Source: Pelagicoccus mobilis (GTDB taxonomy: Bacteria; Verrucomicrobiota; Verrucomicrobiia; Opitutales; Opitutaceae). From it: DNA of 53,974 nt. This document shows, piece after piece, positions 44,484 to 53,887 of the stretch. The notes under the pieces were generated by a model. That model saw only the letters and a list, made by a program, of their open reading frames with translations, was not told the origin of the DNA and did not search any database. How positions within the stretch are numbered: the first letter of the stretch is position 1; the number at the start of each line of letters is the position of its first letter. The stretch covers positions 1-53,974 of the forward strand of contig NZ_JAENIL010000050.1 in NCBI RefSeq assembly GCF_016595505.1, read 5' to 3'. A program made the position numbers and the translations under genes.

Positions 44484-45242
44484 TTGAAACAGGGCGTGAA
44501 TGCGTTCGTGAAGAGATTACGCCAAGCCTGGCGGCTATTGGGTGTCGTAGGCGTATTCATAATCGCAGGACTCGACTATCTTTTCTGTGTCAGGCGGAAA
44601 CCGTCTCGGCAAGATCGCGCGGCTTGGTTGAAGCGAAACGCGAAGCGAATGTGTCGAGTGCTCGGGTTCGATGTTTCCGTGCAAGGGGAGATTCCCGACG
44701 GGGGATTTTTGGCTCCGAACCATTTGGGGTATATGGATATCGTGGTACTTGCATCGGTTACTCCGCAGGTCTTTCTTTCGAAGCTGGAGGTTGATGGCTG
44801 GCCGGTGGTCGGTTGGTACTGTCGTATGGCGGGGACGCTCTACATCGACCGCAAGCGTCGCAGCGACGTGGCGACTAAGGAGAAGGGGTTCGCGGAAGTG
44901 ATGGATGTTGGACTGAATATGACCTTTTTTCTGGAGGGGACTTCTACGGACGGTAGGGCTGTTCTGCCGTTTCGGGCGTCGTTGCTACAACCGTTGGTGT
45001 CCAATGGCTGGCCGATCACTCCTGCGTATTTGAATTATGAATGCGAAGAGGGCGATCCTGCTCTGGATGTTTGCTGGTGGGGCGATATGGGCTTCGGAGA
45101 GCACCTGTTGCGTATGGCGAAAGTGAAGCGTGTTAAGACGAAAATCGTCTTTGGCTCTCAGAGAGAGCCCGGTAGCGATCGTAAGGTCCTAGCTAGAGAA
45201 CTGTACGAGGACGTGCTAGAACTGGCTGGGCAAGACTCCTAG
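44484..45242 (+). CDS. olsA: Lyso-ornithine lipid O-acyltransferase (OlsA-like)
   Basis: 252 residues from a TTG at 44484 (or GTG at 44496). One N-terminal membrane helix (about 17-33) and a PlsC domain: the NHxxxxD motif is APNHLGYMDIV, and a family block YIDRKRRSD follows; FFLEGTSTDG matches the substrate block F-P-E-G-T-S, with Leu instead of Pro. It would add the second, ester-linked acyl chain to lyso-ornithine lipid. The assignment rests on the adjacent olsB; on sequence alone a lysophosphatidate acyltransferase is also possible. The stop overlaps the next, convergent gene by 4 bp. Confidence 0.75.
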   Translation: MKQGVNAFVKRLRQAWRLLGVVGVFIIAGLDYLFCVRRKPSRQDRAAWLKRNAKRMCRVLGFDVSVQGEIPDGGFLAPNHLGYMDIVVLASVTPQVFLSKLEVDGWPVVGWYCRMAGTLYIDRKRRSDVATKEKGFAEVMDVGLNMTFFLEGTSTDGRAVLPFRASLLQPLVSNGWPITPAYLNYECEEGDPALDVCWWGDMGFGEHLLRMAKVKRVKTKIVFGSQREPGSDRKVLARELYEDVLELAGQDS

Positions 45243-45652
45243 TTCGCGAACGTGTCTTCGCGGTAGGCGTTTAAGTCCTGTGTTCCCGAATACAGGTGCT
45301 TTATGTAGCTATTTCGTTCGTGCCAAATAACCTCGAGATCCCAAAGGCAGAAGGAGTATTTTGAGGTGTCTTCGATCCAGCTTCCGTTTTCGAAGACTGA
45401 TACGGAGTTGAATAGTTCGTTGTCGTTCCCCCACCAGCAAACGACGAGGTAGCGCAAGGATGCTCCTTCGTGAAAAATCGCGAATCCTGGCGTTTGAGCC
45501 CATGGGATTGGCTTGGCGTTTTTGATTTCACCGAGTCGTTCCAGGTAGTCGGAAGGGACGACGGGTGCTCCGGTGGCTGAAATGGTGTAGAGTTTAAGGT
45601 AGTCTGGATCTTCGGTCGACGGGAGGGGAATCGTTTTGCGTGACGAAAACAT
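45239..45652 (-). CDS. Conserved-looking protein of unknown function
   Basis: 137 residues without signal or membrane segment. It begins FSSRKTIPLPSTEDPDYLKLYTISATGAP and has a central strand block LRYLVVCWWGNDNELFNSVSVF and aromatic C-terminal half (YSFCLWDLEVIWHERNSYIKHL). I recognise no family. Composition and codon use look like a real gene. It lies 12 bp after the DUF1080 gene on the same strand, so perhaps one unit, and its stop overlaps the olsA stop. Confidence 0.6.
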   Translation of the reverse strand: MFSSRKTIPLPSTEDPDYLKLYTISATGAPVVPSDYLERLGEIKNAKPIPWAQTPGFAIFHEGASLRYLVVCWWGNDNELFNSVSVFENGSWIEDTSKYSFCLWDLEVIWHERNSYIKHLYSGTQDLNAYREDTFAN

Positions 45653-45664
45653 GATGGGCGTTGG

Positions 45665-46480
45665 CTATTCGGTTGGAAGAATCATGAGTTCGATATTGCG
45701 AAAGTCGATGGGGTGACTTTCGCCTTGAAGGGCGATGTATCCACTTTCCAAAGGCGTGCCTTCAGGGAGGGGAAAATTGTCGGGGCGATGGTTTGTGCCT
45801 CCGATTTGTGGATTCGTGTAGCTGAGTACGATTTCGCCGTTGATCTTATGGTGGACTAGCTCGTTGCCGCGGACTTCGATTTCTACAGCTAGCCATTCGT
45901 CGCGGAGTGGCGCTGGATGTTTCGTGTATGTCATGTGGTTTTTGCGAAGCTCTCCATCGAGCAAGGTGACGTGCGTGCCGGGGCTGGCGATGTTCATTGT
46001 GGTGCGATCGCATTCCTCGCGGTTGTGGCAAGCGAGAAACTGGGCTTCTACGCTAACCGGAAACTCTTGGTCGACTTCCATGCTTTCCGCGGATTGGGAA
46101 TGGAACATTACGCCGCTATTGAGTTCGGTGAAGTGTTTCCCGCCTGGGACGCGTTCGCTGTGCAAACGGTATTCGAGGCGGAGTCGAAAGTGAGAGAGCT
46201 TCTCTTCGTAGAAGACGTGAGTGTACTGGTTTGAGAAGGTTTCGAACTCGCTGTAGTCCATGCGAAGCAGGCCGTCTTCGACTCGGACGATGTTCTTGTA
46301 GTTTTCGCCTGCTGGCGCTCCGCACGTTTTTACGGTCCATCCCTGAAGGTCTTTTCCGTTGAAGATAGATTTCCAGGTGGGTTGCTTATCGCTGCAGCTC
46401 GCGAGCAGCAGGAGTATTGGAAACAGGAATACAGAGCGTAGAAGTTGTGTGGGGATGCTATTCGTGGAAATTGTGTTCAT
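45665..46480 (-). CDS. DUF1080 (3-keto-disaccharide hydrolase-like) lipoprotein
   Basis: 271 residues from the ATG at 46480. A lipoprotein signal (FLFPILLLLASC) precedes the domain, which begins SIFNGKDLQGW, the standard DUF1080 opening. Further landmarks are FRLRLEYRLHSER, LNSGVMFHSQ, and the ending SGYIALQGESHPIDFRNIEL. The fold is a beta sandwich of the concanavalin type. Relatives in Planctomycetes, Verrucomicrobia and Bacteroidetes act on keto-sugars or glycosides, often with Gfo/Idh proteins; the Gfo/Idh gene here is 6.5 kb away. Substrate unknown. Confidence 0.88.
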   Translation of the reverse strand: MNTISTNSIPTQLLRSVFLFPILLLLASCSDKQPTWKSIFNGKDLQGWTVKTCGAPAGENYKNIVRVEDGLLRMDYSEFETFSNQYTHVFYEEKLSHFRLRLEYRLHSERVPGGKHFTELNSGVMFHSQSAESMEVDQEFPVSVEAQFLACHNREECDRTTMNIASPGTHVTLLDGELRKNHMTYTKHPAPLRDEWLAVEIEVRGNELVHHKINGEIVLSYTNPQIGGTNHRPDNFPLPEGTPLESGYIALQGESHPIDFRNIELMILPTE

Positions 46481-46633
46481 GGGAGATCCGAAAGGTTGAG
46501 GTTGGGAGGACAAGGAGACGCTGTTGATCTGTCGGGCGGAGTCAATTGCCGGAGGGAGCTGGATCAGTTAAGCGTATCGAGCGCGTGAGATCGTGTTTGA
46601 CGATTCTTGGCGGGAAGGCTCATGTCTTGCCTC

Positions 46634-46873
46634 ATGAGCACTCCGAGCGAGAAGAATTTCGACGACTATAAAAGAGCAGAGCGGAAAGCGGTGGAAATTG
46701 TGGCTGAGATGAAGTCGGTTTCCGCTAAGAAGACCGATATCGAGCTCGCTCTCTTGGTGGCTCTTTTCGAGTTGCACAAGCGGGAGCTGGCTCCGGGGCA
46801 TATCGCGAAAATTGTGCAAGGACACCTCAACGAGCTGGTGCCTTTCTACTCGCGGGGGCCGGAGTCGAACTAG
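46634..46873 (+). CDS. Small helical protein of unknown function
   Basis: 79 residues from the ATG at 46634; upstream codons to 46607 are not gene-like. Almost all alpha-helical by composition: KRAERKAVEIVAEMKS, then a hydrophobic-faced helix DIELALLVALFELHKREL, then GHIAKIVQGHLNELV. No membrane segment. No family is recognised. It lies on the opposite strand to its neighbours. Confidence 0.5.
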   Translation: MSTPSEKNFDDYKRAERKAVEIVAEMKSVSAKKTDIELALLVALFELHKRELAPGHIAKIVQGHLNELVPFYSRGPESN

Positions 46874-46893
46874 GTACTGGGCGGGCGCTCGGG

Positions 46894-47172
46894 CTATTGA
46901 GCGTCTTTCTTTTTTTTGAAGGCAAAGCGTCTGAGCAAGGCGATGCCTACTGCGAGACCGACAGCTATCGGAGCGACTGAGATAAGGCTGGGCCAGAACC
47001 AGCTGTTGAAGGTATCGAAGACGAAGTTCCAGTTTGTGCCGTTTTCTCCCCTGAAAATGCCAGCGGGATCTTCCTTCCATTCGTAGAATGTTACCCAGAT
47101 CGAGAGGATCAAGCAAATGAGGACGGAGGCGACGAGTGCCCGGATGATGAGTTTAACGAGGGGCGATTTCAC
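46894..47172 (-). CDS. Small two-helix membrane protein
   Basis: 92 residues. Transmembrane segments about 9-28 (IIRALVASVLICLILSIWVT) and 57-82 (FWPSLISVAPIAVGLAVGIALL), joined by a polar loop with WKEDPAGIFRGENGTNWN; the C-terminus is a positive cluster (RRFAFKKKKD), so it should face the cytoplasm. No family recognised. 18 bp after comM on the same strand, so probably co-transcribed. Confidence 0.65.
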   Translation of the reverse strand: MKSPLVKLIIRALVASVLICLILSIWVTFYEWKEDPAGIFRGENGTNWNFVFDTFNSWFWPSLISVAPIAVGLAVGIALLRRFAFKKKKDAQ

Positions 47173-47190
47173 TGGTTTGTTTCGAGAGGT

Positions 47191-48723
47191 CTAGACGCTG
47201 CCCATTCGGTCGAGCGAGCGAAATTGGATGGCTTCCATCAAGTGAGGCATTTCGATTTCTGGCGAAGAGGCGAGATCGGCGATGGTTCGACTGACTTTCA
47301 AGATGCGATCGTAGGCGCGGGCGGAGAGGGAGAGCCTCTCCATCGCTTGCTGGAGCAGATCGCCTAGATCGGGGGCTATGGCGCAGTGGTCCTGGATCTG
47401 CTTGTGGCCCATGTCGGCGTTGGCGTTGAAGGGGGTATTTGAAAAACGATTACGTTGCACGGCTCGAGCCGCTTCAACGCGTTGGCGGATGCTTGAGGAA
47501 GGCTCGCCGGGGTTGGCTGTTCGGAGTTGGGAGATGGAGAGGGCGGGAGCTTCGACGTGCAGGTCGATTCGGTCGAGAAGCGGCCCGCTGATGCGTTGGC
47601 GATACTTTTGCACCTGATGAGGCGAGCAGCCACATTCCTTTTGTTGGGATCCGAGATATCCGCAAGGGCAGGGGTTCATGGCTGCGACGAGCATGAAGTT
47701 GCAGGGGAGCGTGACTTTGCCGGCGGATCGGGAGATGGTGACTTGGCCGTCTTCGAGCGGTTGTCGCATGACCTCCAAGGCGGAGCGTTTGTACTCAGGT
47801 AATTCGTCAAGAAAAAGCACTCCGTGATGGGCGAGCGAAATCTCGCCGGGACCCGGAATGCTGCCGCCACCGAGCAGGCCGACGTCCGAGATTGTGTGGT
47901 GGGGGGCTCGAAAGGGCCGGTGTTTTTTGAGCGGGCTATCGCGGGTGATGCTCGCTGCCGATTCGATCTGCAGGATCTCCAGATATTCGTCGAGAGAGGG
48001 ATCGGGCATGATGCCAGGAATGCGTTTTGCGATCATGGACTTTCCCGAACCCGGCGGCCCGATCATGAGGAGATTATGATTTCCTGCTACGGCGATCTCG
48101 ATGGCTCGTCGGACTCCGGCTTGGCCTTTGACTTCAGAGAAATCGATCTCGTGGCCCGTTCCGTTGGAGTCGAATATGGTTTTTCCGGAGAGGTTGGGCA
48201 GCTCGAGGGTGCCTTCGATGAAGCGTTTGGCCTGGTTGAGGGATTCGGCGGCGTAAACCTCGATGCCGTCGACGAGGGAGGCTTCGCGGGCGGAGGCGAG
48301 GGGGAGGATGACTCCGCGCTTTTGTGAGGCTCGGGCTTGGAGGGCGAAGGCGAGCCCCCCGCGAATGGGGCGAGTGGCTCCGGAGAGCGAGAGTTCGCCT
48401 CCGATGAGGTAGTCGCGGAGTCGTTGTTCGCCGGAGAGCTGGTTGGTGGCGGCGAGAATGCCGAGGGCGATCGGCAGGTCGTACATGGGGCCTTCCTTGC
48501 GGAGGTCGCCCGGGGCGAGGTTGATGGTGGTGCGGGTTTGCGGCTTTCGGTAGCCGGAGTTGGCGAGGGCGGAGAAAACGCGGTCGTCGGACTCTTTGAC
48601 GGCGGCGTCCGGCAAACCTACCATGATGAGGCGAGGATCTCCGCTTTCGCCGGAGTTGACTTCGACGAGTACGGGCACGGCCTGGATTCCTTGCAGAGCC
48701 GCGCTAGAGACGATGGCTAGCAT
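47191..48723 (-). CDS. comM: ComM/YifB-family Mg-chelatase-like AAA helicase
   Basis: 510 residues, full length. The N-terminal Lon-protease-like fold begins [24 protein letters not shown]; the AAA+ core has Walker [31 protein letters not shown], Walker [10 protein letters not shown] and NPCPCGYLG with a zinc-binding cysteine cluster (CPCG, CGCSPHQ). ComM drives branch migration of donor DNA during natural transformation, although many non-competent bacteria have it. With pilB 5 kb to the right it points to DNA uptake. A CTTGCCCAC element lies 65 bp upstream. Confidence 0.94.
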   Translation of the reverse strand: MLAIVSSAALQGIQAVPVLVEVNSGESGDPRLIMVGLPDAAVKESDDRVFSALANSGYRKPQTRTTINLAPGDLRKEGPMYDLPIALGILAATNQLSGEQRLRDYLIGGELSLSGATRPIRGGLAFALQARASQKRGVILPLASAREASLVDGIEVYAAESLNQAKRFIEGTLELPNLSGKTIFDSNGTGHEIDFSEVKGQAGVRRAIEIAVAGNHNLLMIGPPGSGKSMIAKRIPGIMPDPSLDEYLEILQIESAASITRDSPLKKHRPFRAPHHTISDVGLLGGGSIPGPGEISLAHHGVLFLDELPEYKRSALEVMRQPLEDGQVTISRSAGKVTLPCNFMLVAAMNPCPCGYLGSQQKECGCSPHQVQKYRQRISGPLLDRIDLHVEAPALSISQLRTANPGEPSSSIRQRVEAARAVQRNRFSNTPFNANADMGHKQIQDHCAIAPDLGDLLQQAMERLSLSARAYDRILKVSRTIADLASSPEIEMPHLMEAIQFRSLDRMGSV

Positions 48724-48787
48724 ATTGAGATGGAGGGATAAGGAGTTGGGTAACAGGAGCTAAGGAGTGTGCTGGCTCAGGTGGGGC

Positions 48788-48796
48788 GTGGGCAAG
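48788..48796 (-). promoter_or_regulatory. CTTGCCCAC upstream element (site 4)
   Basis: Minus-strand CTTGCCCAC then GCCCCACCTGAG, 65 bp before the comM start. Confidence 0.3.
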
Positions 48797-48872
48797 CGTT
48801 TTGTTTGGTGAAGGAGATGGTGGCTTGTTTTTGTGTTTGTCTGGAGGCGCGGTTGGGCTAGGGAGTTGGTGT

Positions 48873-49457
48873 ATGAGAATTGGGCTCACGGGTGGTATTG
48901 GTTGCGGGAAGTCTATGGTTGCGAAGCTGTTGGCTGAGCGCGGGCTTTCGACGATCGATGCGGATCGGATCGTGCATGACCTTTTGGCGGAGGATGAGGC
49001 GACGATTGCCGAGGTGATTTCGAGGTTTGGAGAGGGAGTGCGAGGCGCCGAAGGAGGCATTGATCGGGCCGAGTTGGGGAAAATCGTTTTTGGGGATTCG
49101 GAGGGCTTGAAGGCCTTGGAGGTTATCTTGCATCCGCGTGTGCGGAAGACTTGGGAGAAGGCTTCGGATTCCGGTGGCGTTTGGGTGATCGAAATCCCGT
49201 TGCTCTTCGAAAAAAACCTTCAGAAAAACGTTGATCTTACGATATGCGTGTTCTCTGATCCGCACACGCAGGTCGAGCGCCTCGAGCAGAGAGGAATGAA
49301 TCGAACTCAGGCTCTGGCCCGCATGGAAAGGCAGATGCCGGTGTCCCAGAAAGCTGAGCTTGCGGACATCGTTTTGCTCAATGACGGCAGCCTCGAATTC
49401 CTAACTGAACAGGTCGATCGCCTGGTATCGAAAATCAAAACCCTCCACACCCAATAA
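48873..49457 (+). CDS. coaE: Dephospho-CoA kinase
   Basis: 194 residues from the ATG at 48873, the normal family start (MRIGLTGGIGCGKSMVA with the P-loop). It adds the 3'-phosphate to dephospho-CoA, the last step of CoA synthesis. STIDADRIVHDLLA, the lid region LEVILHPRVRKTWE, VIEIPLLFEKN and RNRTQALARMERQMP (here MNRTQ) are standard. It is followed by rho after 84 bp. Nothing unusual. Confidence 0.95.
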   Translation: MRIGLTGGIGCGKSMVAKLLAERGLSTIDADRIVHDLLAEDEATIAEVISRFGEGVRGAEGGIDRAELGKIVFGDSEGLKALEVILHPRVRKTWEKASDSGGVWVIEIPLLFEKNLQKNVDLTICVFSDPHTQVERLEQRGMNRTQALARMERQMPVSQKAELADIVLLNDGSLEFLTEQVDRLVSKIKTLHTQ

Positions 49458-49541
49458 GAGCTCAATTTTTTTAGAACGCGCGACCGCTGTGGTTGGCGTT
49501 CAGGGAACGCGATTTCCCGCTATTTCTAGGATCATTTCACT

Positions 49542-51557
49542 ATGTCTAGCGACTCAGAACTAAATCCCGACGACGGTTTGCCGCTCGATTACGGGTTCGA
49601 CGATCTCCCGCGTAAAGCGGCCAAGAAAGCGGCGAAAAAGGCCGCCAAGAAAGCTGCGAAGAAGGCGACCAAGAAAGTTGCCAAAAAGGCTGCTAAGAAG
49701 GCTGCCAAGAAGGCGGCTAAAAAGGTTGCGAAGCCAGCGGAGCCGGCAGAGGCGGAAAAGCCTGCTCCAGCGAAAGAGGAAGCGTCTGTAAAGGAGGACG
49801 CTCCCGCACCCAAGAAGGAGACGGCGGATAACGAGTTTCGTCCGACGGACTTCAAGGGACGTGGCTCTCACTCCGATGGCCAGGATACCGTGGAGGTCGT
49901 GCCTGACGTGAAGGAGGAGAAGGTTGAGCGCAAGAAAGTTGTGGCGGAATCTTCAGAGTCAGAAGAGAAGAAAGACGCATCCGAAAAGCCGGAGCCCAAG
50001 CATGATCGAAATGATCGCGGGCATCGCAACGACCGCCAGCAAAAGGGGGGCAAGTTCAACAAGAACAAGCAACAGGGCGGCCGCCAAGGGAATCAACAGC
50101 ACGGCGGCAAGCAGCATGGAAAGCCGCACGGCAAGCAGCAGAAGGGCAAGAAGGGCGGCAAGCAGCAAGGCGGTTGGCGCCAGCCGCCACCTCCATCCGA
50201 GCGCGACCACATCGAAGGCGAACTTCCTGCGGTAGCTCGTTTCCCCAACAAGGAAGCCTGCGAGGAGCTCCTTAAGGAGCTCGACGTGGCGGAACCGATC
50301 GATCTCACTTCTCTCTACGAGCTTAAGGTGGAGCCGATGGCGGATGCTGTCCGTACCCTGGGAGCAGAGCTCGAGCCGAAGTGCAGCCGCAAGCAGGTGA
50401 TCGAAGCCCTTTACAAGTTTGCTCGTGAAGGGAAGAAGATTTTTAAGGATACTGGATTTTTGGATACGAGCGACGATGGACATGGCTATGTCGTCCACGC
50501 GGTCAGCAATTATCAGCTGAAGCCTGAGAGCGTGTACGTTCCGGCGTCTTTGATTCGTGAATACGGGTTGCAGCGCGGTCATGAGATCGAGGTCGTAGCG
50601 ATTGCTCCGGAAGAGGGGGAACGTTGCCCAGCGGCGGTTCAGATCTTGTCAGTTATGGGCGGCGCTCCGGAGGAGATCGCGAAGGTCACTCCGTTTGAGG
50701 ATTTGATCCCTTACTATCCGACCAAGCGACTGGTGCTCGAGCGTCCGGACCCGACGAACAACAAGAAGGACGTATCCATGCGTGCATTCGATTTGTTGAC
50801 ACCGATTGGCTTTGGTCAGCGTGGATTGATCGTAGCTCCGCCTCGTACAGGTAAGACGATTTTGCTGCAAGGATTGGCGAATTCGGTGCAGGAGAACTGG
50901 CCGGATGCGCACCTCATCGTGCTCTTGATCGATGAGCGACCGGAAGAAGTGACCGATTTCAAGCGTCGTGTTAAGGGCGAGGTCGTTAGTTCAACGTTTG
51001 ACGAGACCCCGACGAGCCACGTGCATTGCGCGGAGATGGTTTGCGAGAAGGCCCGCCGCATGGTGGAGCAGGGCAAGGATGTTGTAATCCTGCTCGACTC
51101 GATTACCCGTCTCGCTCGCGCTTACAACGCATTGGCGAGCAACAGCGGCAAGATTATGTCGGGCGGTATAGAGGCGACGGCCTTGCAAAAGCCCAAGCGT
51201 TTCTTCGGTTCTGCCCGAAACATCGAGGACGGCGGCACGCTGACCATCATGGGTACTGCCTTGGTGGATACTGGCAGCAAGATGGACGAGGTGATTTTCG
51301 AGGAATTTAAGGGAACCGGTAACATGGAGATCCACCTTGATCGCGAGCTTATCAACAAGCGTATCTTCCCAGCGATCCACTTCGAGCGTAGCGGTACGCG
51401 AAAGGAGGAGTTGCTCTATCACCCGCAAGAGATGGAGAAGGTTTACGGCTTGCGTCGCGTGATGCAGGGCGTACCGGGAGTCGAGTCTATGGAGATGTTG
51501 GTCAAGCGCCTGAAGGTGACGAACAACAACATCGAGTTCCTGATGTCGCTCAAGTAG
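49542..51557 (+). CDS. rho: Transcription terminator Rho with long disordered N-terminus
   Basis: 671 residues against about 420 in E. coli. The first 222 or so are disordered: residues 25-64 repeat KKAA, as in histone H1-like proteins, then an acidic/proline part, then a stretch at 165-212 of Gly, Gln, Lys, His and Asn ([15 protein letters not shown]). The conserved Rho follows: N-terminal domain (about 235-310), the RNA-binding cold-shock fold ([13 protein letters not shown]), Walker [13 protein letters not shown], Walker [17 protein letters not shown], and the Q/R loops to [13 protein letters not shown]. It ends transcription and is an RNA-DNA helicase. The KKAA tract is coded by near-identical codons and may vary in length. 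Terminator follows at 51582. Confidence 0.95.
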   Translation: MSSDSELNPDDGLPLDYGFDDLPRKAAKKAAKKAAKKAAKKATKKVAKKAAKKAAKKAAKKVAKPAEPAEAEKPAPAKEEASVKEDAPAPKKETADNEFRPTDFKGRGSHSDGQDTVEVVPDVKEEKVERKKVVAESSESEEKKDASEKPEPKHDRNDRGHRNDRQQKGGKFNKNKQQGGRQGNQQHGGKQHGKPHGKQQKGKKGGKQQGGWRQPPPPSERDHIEGELPAVARFPNKEACEELLKELDVAEPIDLTSLYELKVEPMADAVRTLGAELEPKCSRKQVIEALYKFAREGKKIFKDTGFLDTSDDGHGYVVHAVSNYQLKPESVYVPASLIREYGLQRGHEIEVVAIAPEEGERCPAAVQILSVMGGAPEEIAKVTPFEDLIPYYPTKRLVLERPDPTNNKKDVSMRAFDLLTPIGFGQRGLIVAPPRTGKTILLQGLANSVQENWPDAHLIVLLIDERPEEVTDFKRRVKGEVVSSTFDETPTSHVHCAEMVCEKARRMVEQGKDVVILLDSITRLARAYNALASNSGKIMSGGIEATALQKPKRFFGSARNIEDGGTLTIMGTALVDTGSKMDEVIFEEFKGTGNMEIHLDRELINKRIFPAIHFERSGTRKEELLYHPQEMEKVYGLRRVMQGVPGVESMEMLVKRLKVTNNNIEFLMSLK

Positions 51558-51581
51558 CGTTTGCAGTCTAATTTGAGACTA

Positions 51582-51612
51582 AGCCGCTTTCCTTATGGGG
51601 GCGGCTTTTTTT
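51582..51612 (+). terminator. Rho-independent terminator after rho
   Basis: AGCCGCT (51582-51588) pairs with GGCGGCT (51600-51606), followed by TTTTTTT at 51606-51612. A small upstream stem AGTCT/AGACT (51565-51580) precedes it. Confidence 0.85.
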
Positions 51613-51711
51613 GTGTTTAGAACGAGTAAAAGATCGTTCAACAGGCTGGAGATGAGTGATTTGGGCTGGTGTTGAGTTTGGGTATATTTTGTATGCAATG
51701 TTATTTGATGT

Positions 51712-52143
51712 ATGAATAATCACTTAAGGATAACCATTGCTTATTTGGTGTTCGGGGCGTTGTGGATTTTCTTTTCGGATAGCCTGCTGCACTTGATGAC
51801 CTCGGATCCGGAGTTGCTGCGAAGCATCCAAACGGCGAAGGGCTGGTCCTATGTCTGTTTGTCTGGCGGGCTGATTTTTGTCCTGACGAAGCGTGCGTTC
51901 TGGCTCGAGCAGCAACGGGAAAAAGAGAAGCGGGAGGCGGTCGTGAATACAGTGAGGGTGGCTCATGACATTTTGGGCAACTACTTGAATCAGATGACGC
52001 TTGTGACGCTTGAGGCTGAAGAATGCGTGGAGTTTGACCGGGAGCTTGTGACCTTGGCCAAGCGAATTACGAAAGAGGCGGGGGGCGAGTTGAGAAAGCT
52101 GGGAGAGATCGATAGCGAGGTGCCGGAAAAGGTGGCCATATAG
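51712..52143 (+). CDS. Truncated kinase-like two-helix membrane protein
   Basis: 143 residues. Two membrane helices (about 7-24 and 44-60) with LRITIAYLVFGALWIFFSDSLL and IQTAKGWSYVCLSGGLIFVL on either side of a short loop; this is the N-terminal module of many PAS/GGDEF and histidine kinase sensors, including the conserved KGW. A basic coil then leads to VRVAHDILGNYLNQMTLV (His85), like the phospho-acceptor helix of a histidine kinase, but the ATPase domain is absent and the frame ends. So it is a kinase-derived anchor-plus-dimerisation protein, or a broken gene. It precedes pilB by 28 bp on the same strand. Confidence 0.65.
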   Translation: MNNHLRITIAYLVFGALWIFFSDSLLHLMTSDPELLRSIQTAKGWSYVCLSGGLIFVLTKRAFWLEQQREKEKREAVVNTVRVAHDILGNYLNQMTLVTLEAEECVEFDRELVTLAKRITKEAGGELRKLGEIDSEVPEKVAI

Positions 52144-52171
52144 GGATATTGTGCGCTAGCAAAGAATCTGC

Positions 52172-53887
52172 ATGGCAGATTCTACCCTGATCCTTCAAGT
52201 TGTCGAATCGCGTGGTCTCGTCTCCAACGAGCAACTACGTGTCGTTCGAGAGTCCTTGCCCAAGGCTGGCGACGAGGAGATCTTGGAGGCTCTTTATTCA
52301 AAAGGGTACGCTGACCGGAAGAGTGTGGTTCGCGAGTTAGCCAAAGAGTTTGCTATCGATTCGATCGACCTCTCGGAGGCTCCATGGCCAGACGATGCCC
52401 GCTCGCTTCTGCCAGAAGCGCTTGCTCGCCGTTTTCAAGTGTTTCCGCTGTCAGTTGGGAGGGATCGAATTCGAGTCGCCGTATCCGATCCGCTCCAAGA
52501 ACTGGATACGCTTTCGCATTTGCTCGGTAAGCAGGTAGAGCCGGTGCTTGCGGCGGAAGAGGACTTGGAGATCGCTATCGACGCCTCTTATTTGGATTCG
52601 CATGAAACGGCTTCCGCTCGTTTGAGCAAGGAGGAGCGAAAGCTTGCGGACGAGGTGCAGGTGGCGGAAAGCGGGGTCGAAATTTCTGCCAACATGATGG
52701 GGGAGGACGATGCTCCGATCATTCGTCTGGTGCAGGTGATCATTTCGGATGCGGTGCGTCTTCGCGCCTCCGACATTCACTTCGAGCCGCTTGAGACGCG
52801 TTTTCGGGTGCGTTTTCGGATAGATGGCCAGCTGCAAGAGCTGCCGAATCCGCCTCCGCGTCGGCTACAGCTTCCGGTTATCTCCCGTATCAAGGTGATG
52901 GGAAAGATGAGTATCGCGGAAAAGCGTTTGCCGCAGGATGGCCGGATCCAGGTGAAAGTGGAAGGCACTGAGTACGATCTTCGCGTCTCGACGCTGCCGA
53001 CTGCGTACGGGGAGAGCATCGTGATGCGTGTGCTCGACAAGTCAGGGCTCATGTTGGGGTTGCCGGAGCTCGGGTTCTTGCCAGATGACCAGGAGTCCTA
53101 CGAGCGGATGATTGCCATGCCAGACGGCATGTTGCTCGTTACGGGACCAACGGGATCGGGTAAAACGACGACGCTTTACAGCTGTCTGCACCATTTGAAC
53201 AAGCCCGACCGAAAGATTATCACGGTCGAGGACCCGATCGAGTACCAGATGCCGGGCATCAATCAGGTGCCGGTTAAGAAGGAGATCGGCATGAGCTTTT
53301 CGGCCGCTTTGAAGGCGATCCTGCGTCAGGCTCCGAATATCATCATGATCGGGGAGATCCGGGATTTGGAGACGGCGGAGATCGCGATCAACGCTTCTCT
53401 GACTGGGCATATGGTTTTCAGTACGCTGCACACCAACGATGCTCCCTCGGCGGTTACGCGTTTGGTTGATATCGGCGTAAAGCCCTATCTGGTAGCGACT
53501 TCCCTGAGGGCGGCCCTAGCTCAACGTCTTGTGCGCAAGATATGCCCGAGCTGTCAGGAACGCTATGAGCCTACGATTCGGGAAATGCATGCGATCGGTC
53601 TCGATCCGGAGGCAGCCCGAGCGGCGACGTTTATGCGTGGGCGCGGTTGTGACGAGTGCCACGAACAAGGTTTCCGCGGACGATTTGGGGTTTTTGAAAT
53701 TTTCAAAGTAGATGAGGAGGTCGAACGGCTCATCTACTCGAACGGCACGGCGGCCCAACTGCGTTCGCTCTCCAGGCAGCTCGGCATGCGGTCGATGCGG
53801 GAGGATGGCGTTCGCAAGGTCATGTCTGGCATGACGACGGTGGAAGAGGTGCTTTCGGTGACGGTTGACGAGCCCGTCTTTGGCTAG
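52172..53887 (+). CDS. pilB: Type IV pilus / type II secretion ATPase (PilB/GspE)
   Basis: 571 residues. The N-terminal MshEN-like domain (1-150, VESRGLVSNEQL, RFQVFPLSVGRDRIRVAVSDP) is followed by the secretion ATPase core: RLRASDIHFEP, RFRIDGQLQE, Walker A VTGPTGSGKTTTLYS, Asp box ITVEDPIEYQMPGINQV, Walker B IIMIGEIRDLETAE, His box THLHTND-type FSTLHTNDAPSA. A zinc-binding CPSC...CDEC module is present. It powers pilus extension or secretion; PilB and GspE are not separable from this alone, though GspE usually sits with other gsp genes and these are absent here. ComM nearby favours PilB. Confidence 0.9.
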   Translation: MADSTLILQVVESRGLVSNEQLRVVRESLPKAGDEEILEALYSKGYADRKSVVRELAKEFAIDSIDLSEAPWPDDARSLLPEALARRFQVFPLSVGRDRIRVAVSDPLQELDTLSHLLGKQVEPVLAAEEDLEIAIDASYLDSHETASARLSKEERKLADEVQVAESGVEISANMMGEDDAPIIRLVQVIISDAVRLRASDIHFEPLETRFRVRFRIDGQLQELPNPPPRRLQLPVISRIKVMGKMSIAEKRLPQDGRIQVKVEGTEYDLRVSTLPTAYGESIVMRVLDKSGLMLGLPELGFLPDDQESYERMIAMPDGMLLVTGPTGSGKTTTLYSCLHHLNKPDRKIITVEDPIEYQMPGINQVPVKKEIGMSFSAALKAILRQAPNIIMIGEIRDLETAEIAINASLTGHMVFSTLHTNDAPSAVTRLVDIGVKPYLVATSLRAALAQRLVRKICPSCQERYEPTIREMHAIGLDPEAARAATFMRGRGCDECHEQGFRGRFGVFEIFKVDEEVERLIYSNGTAAQLRSLSRQLGMRSMREDGVRKVMSGMTTVEEVLSVTVDEPVFG

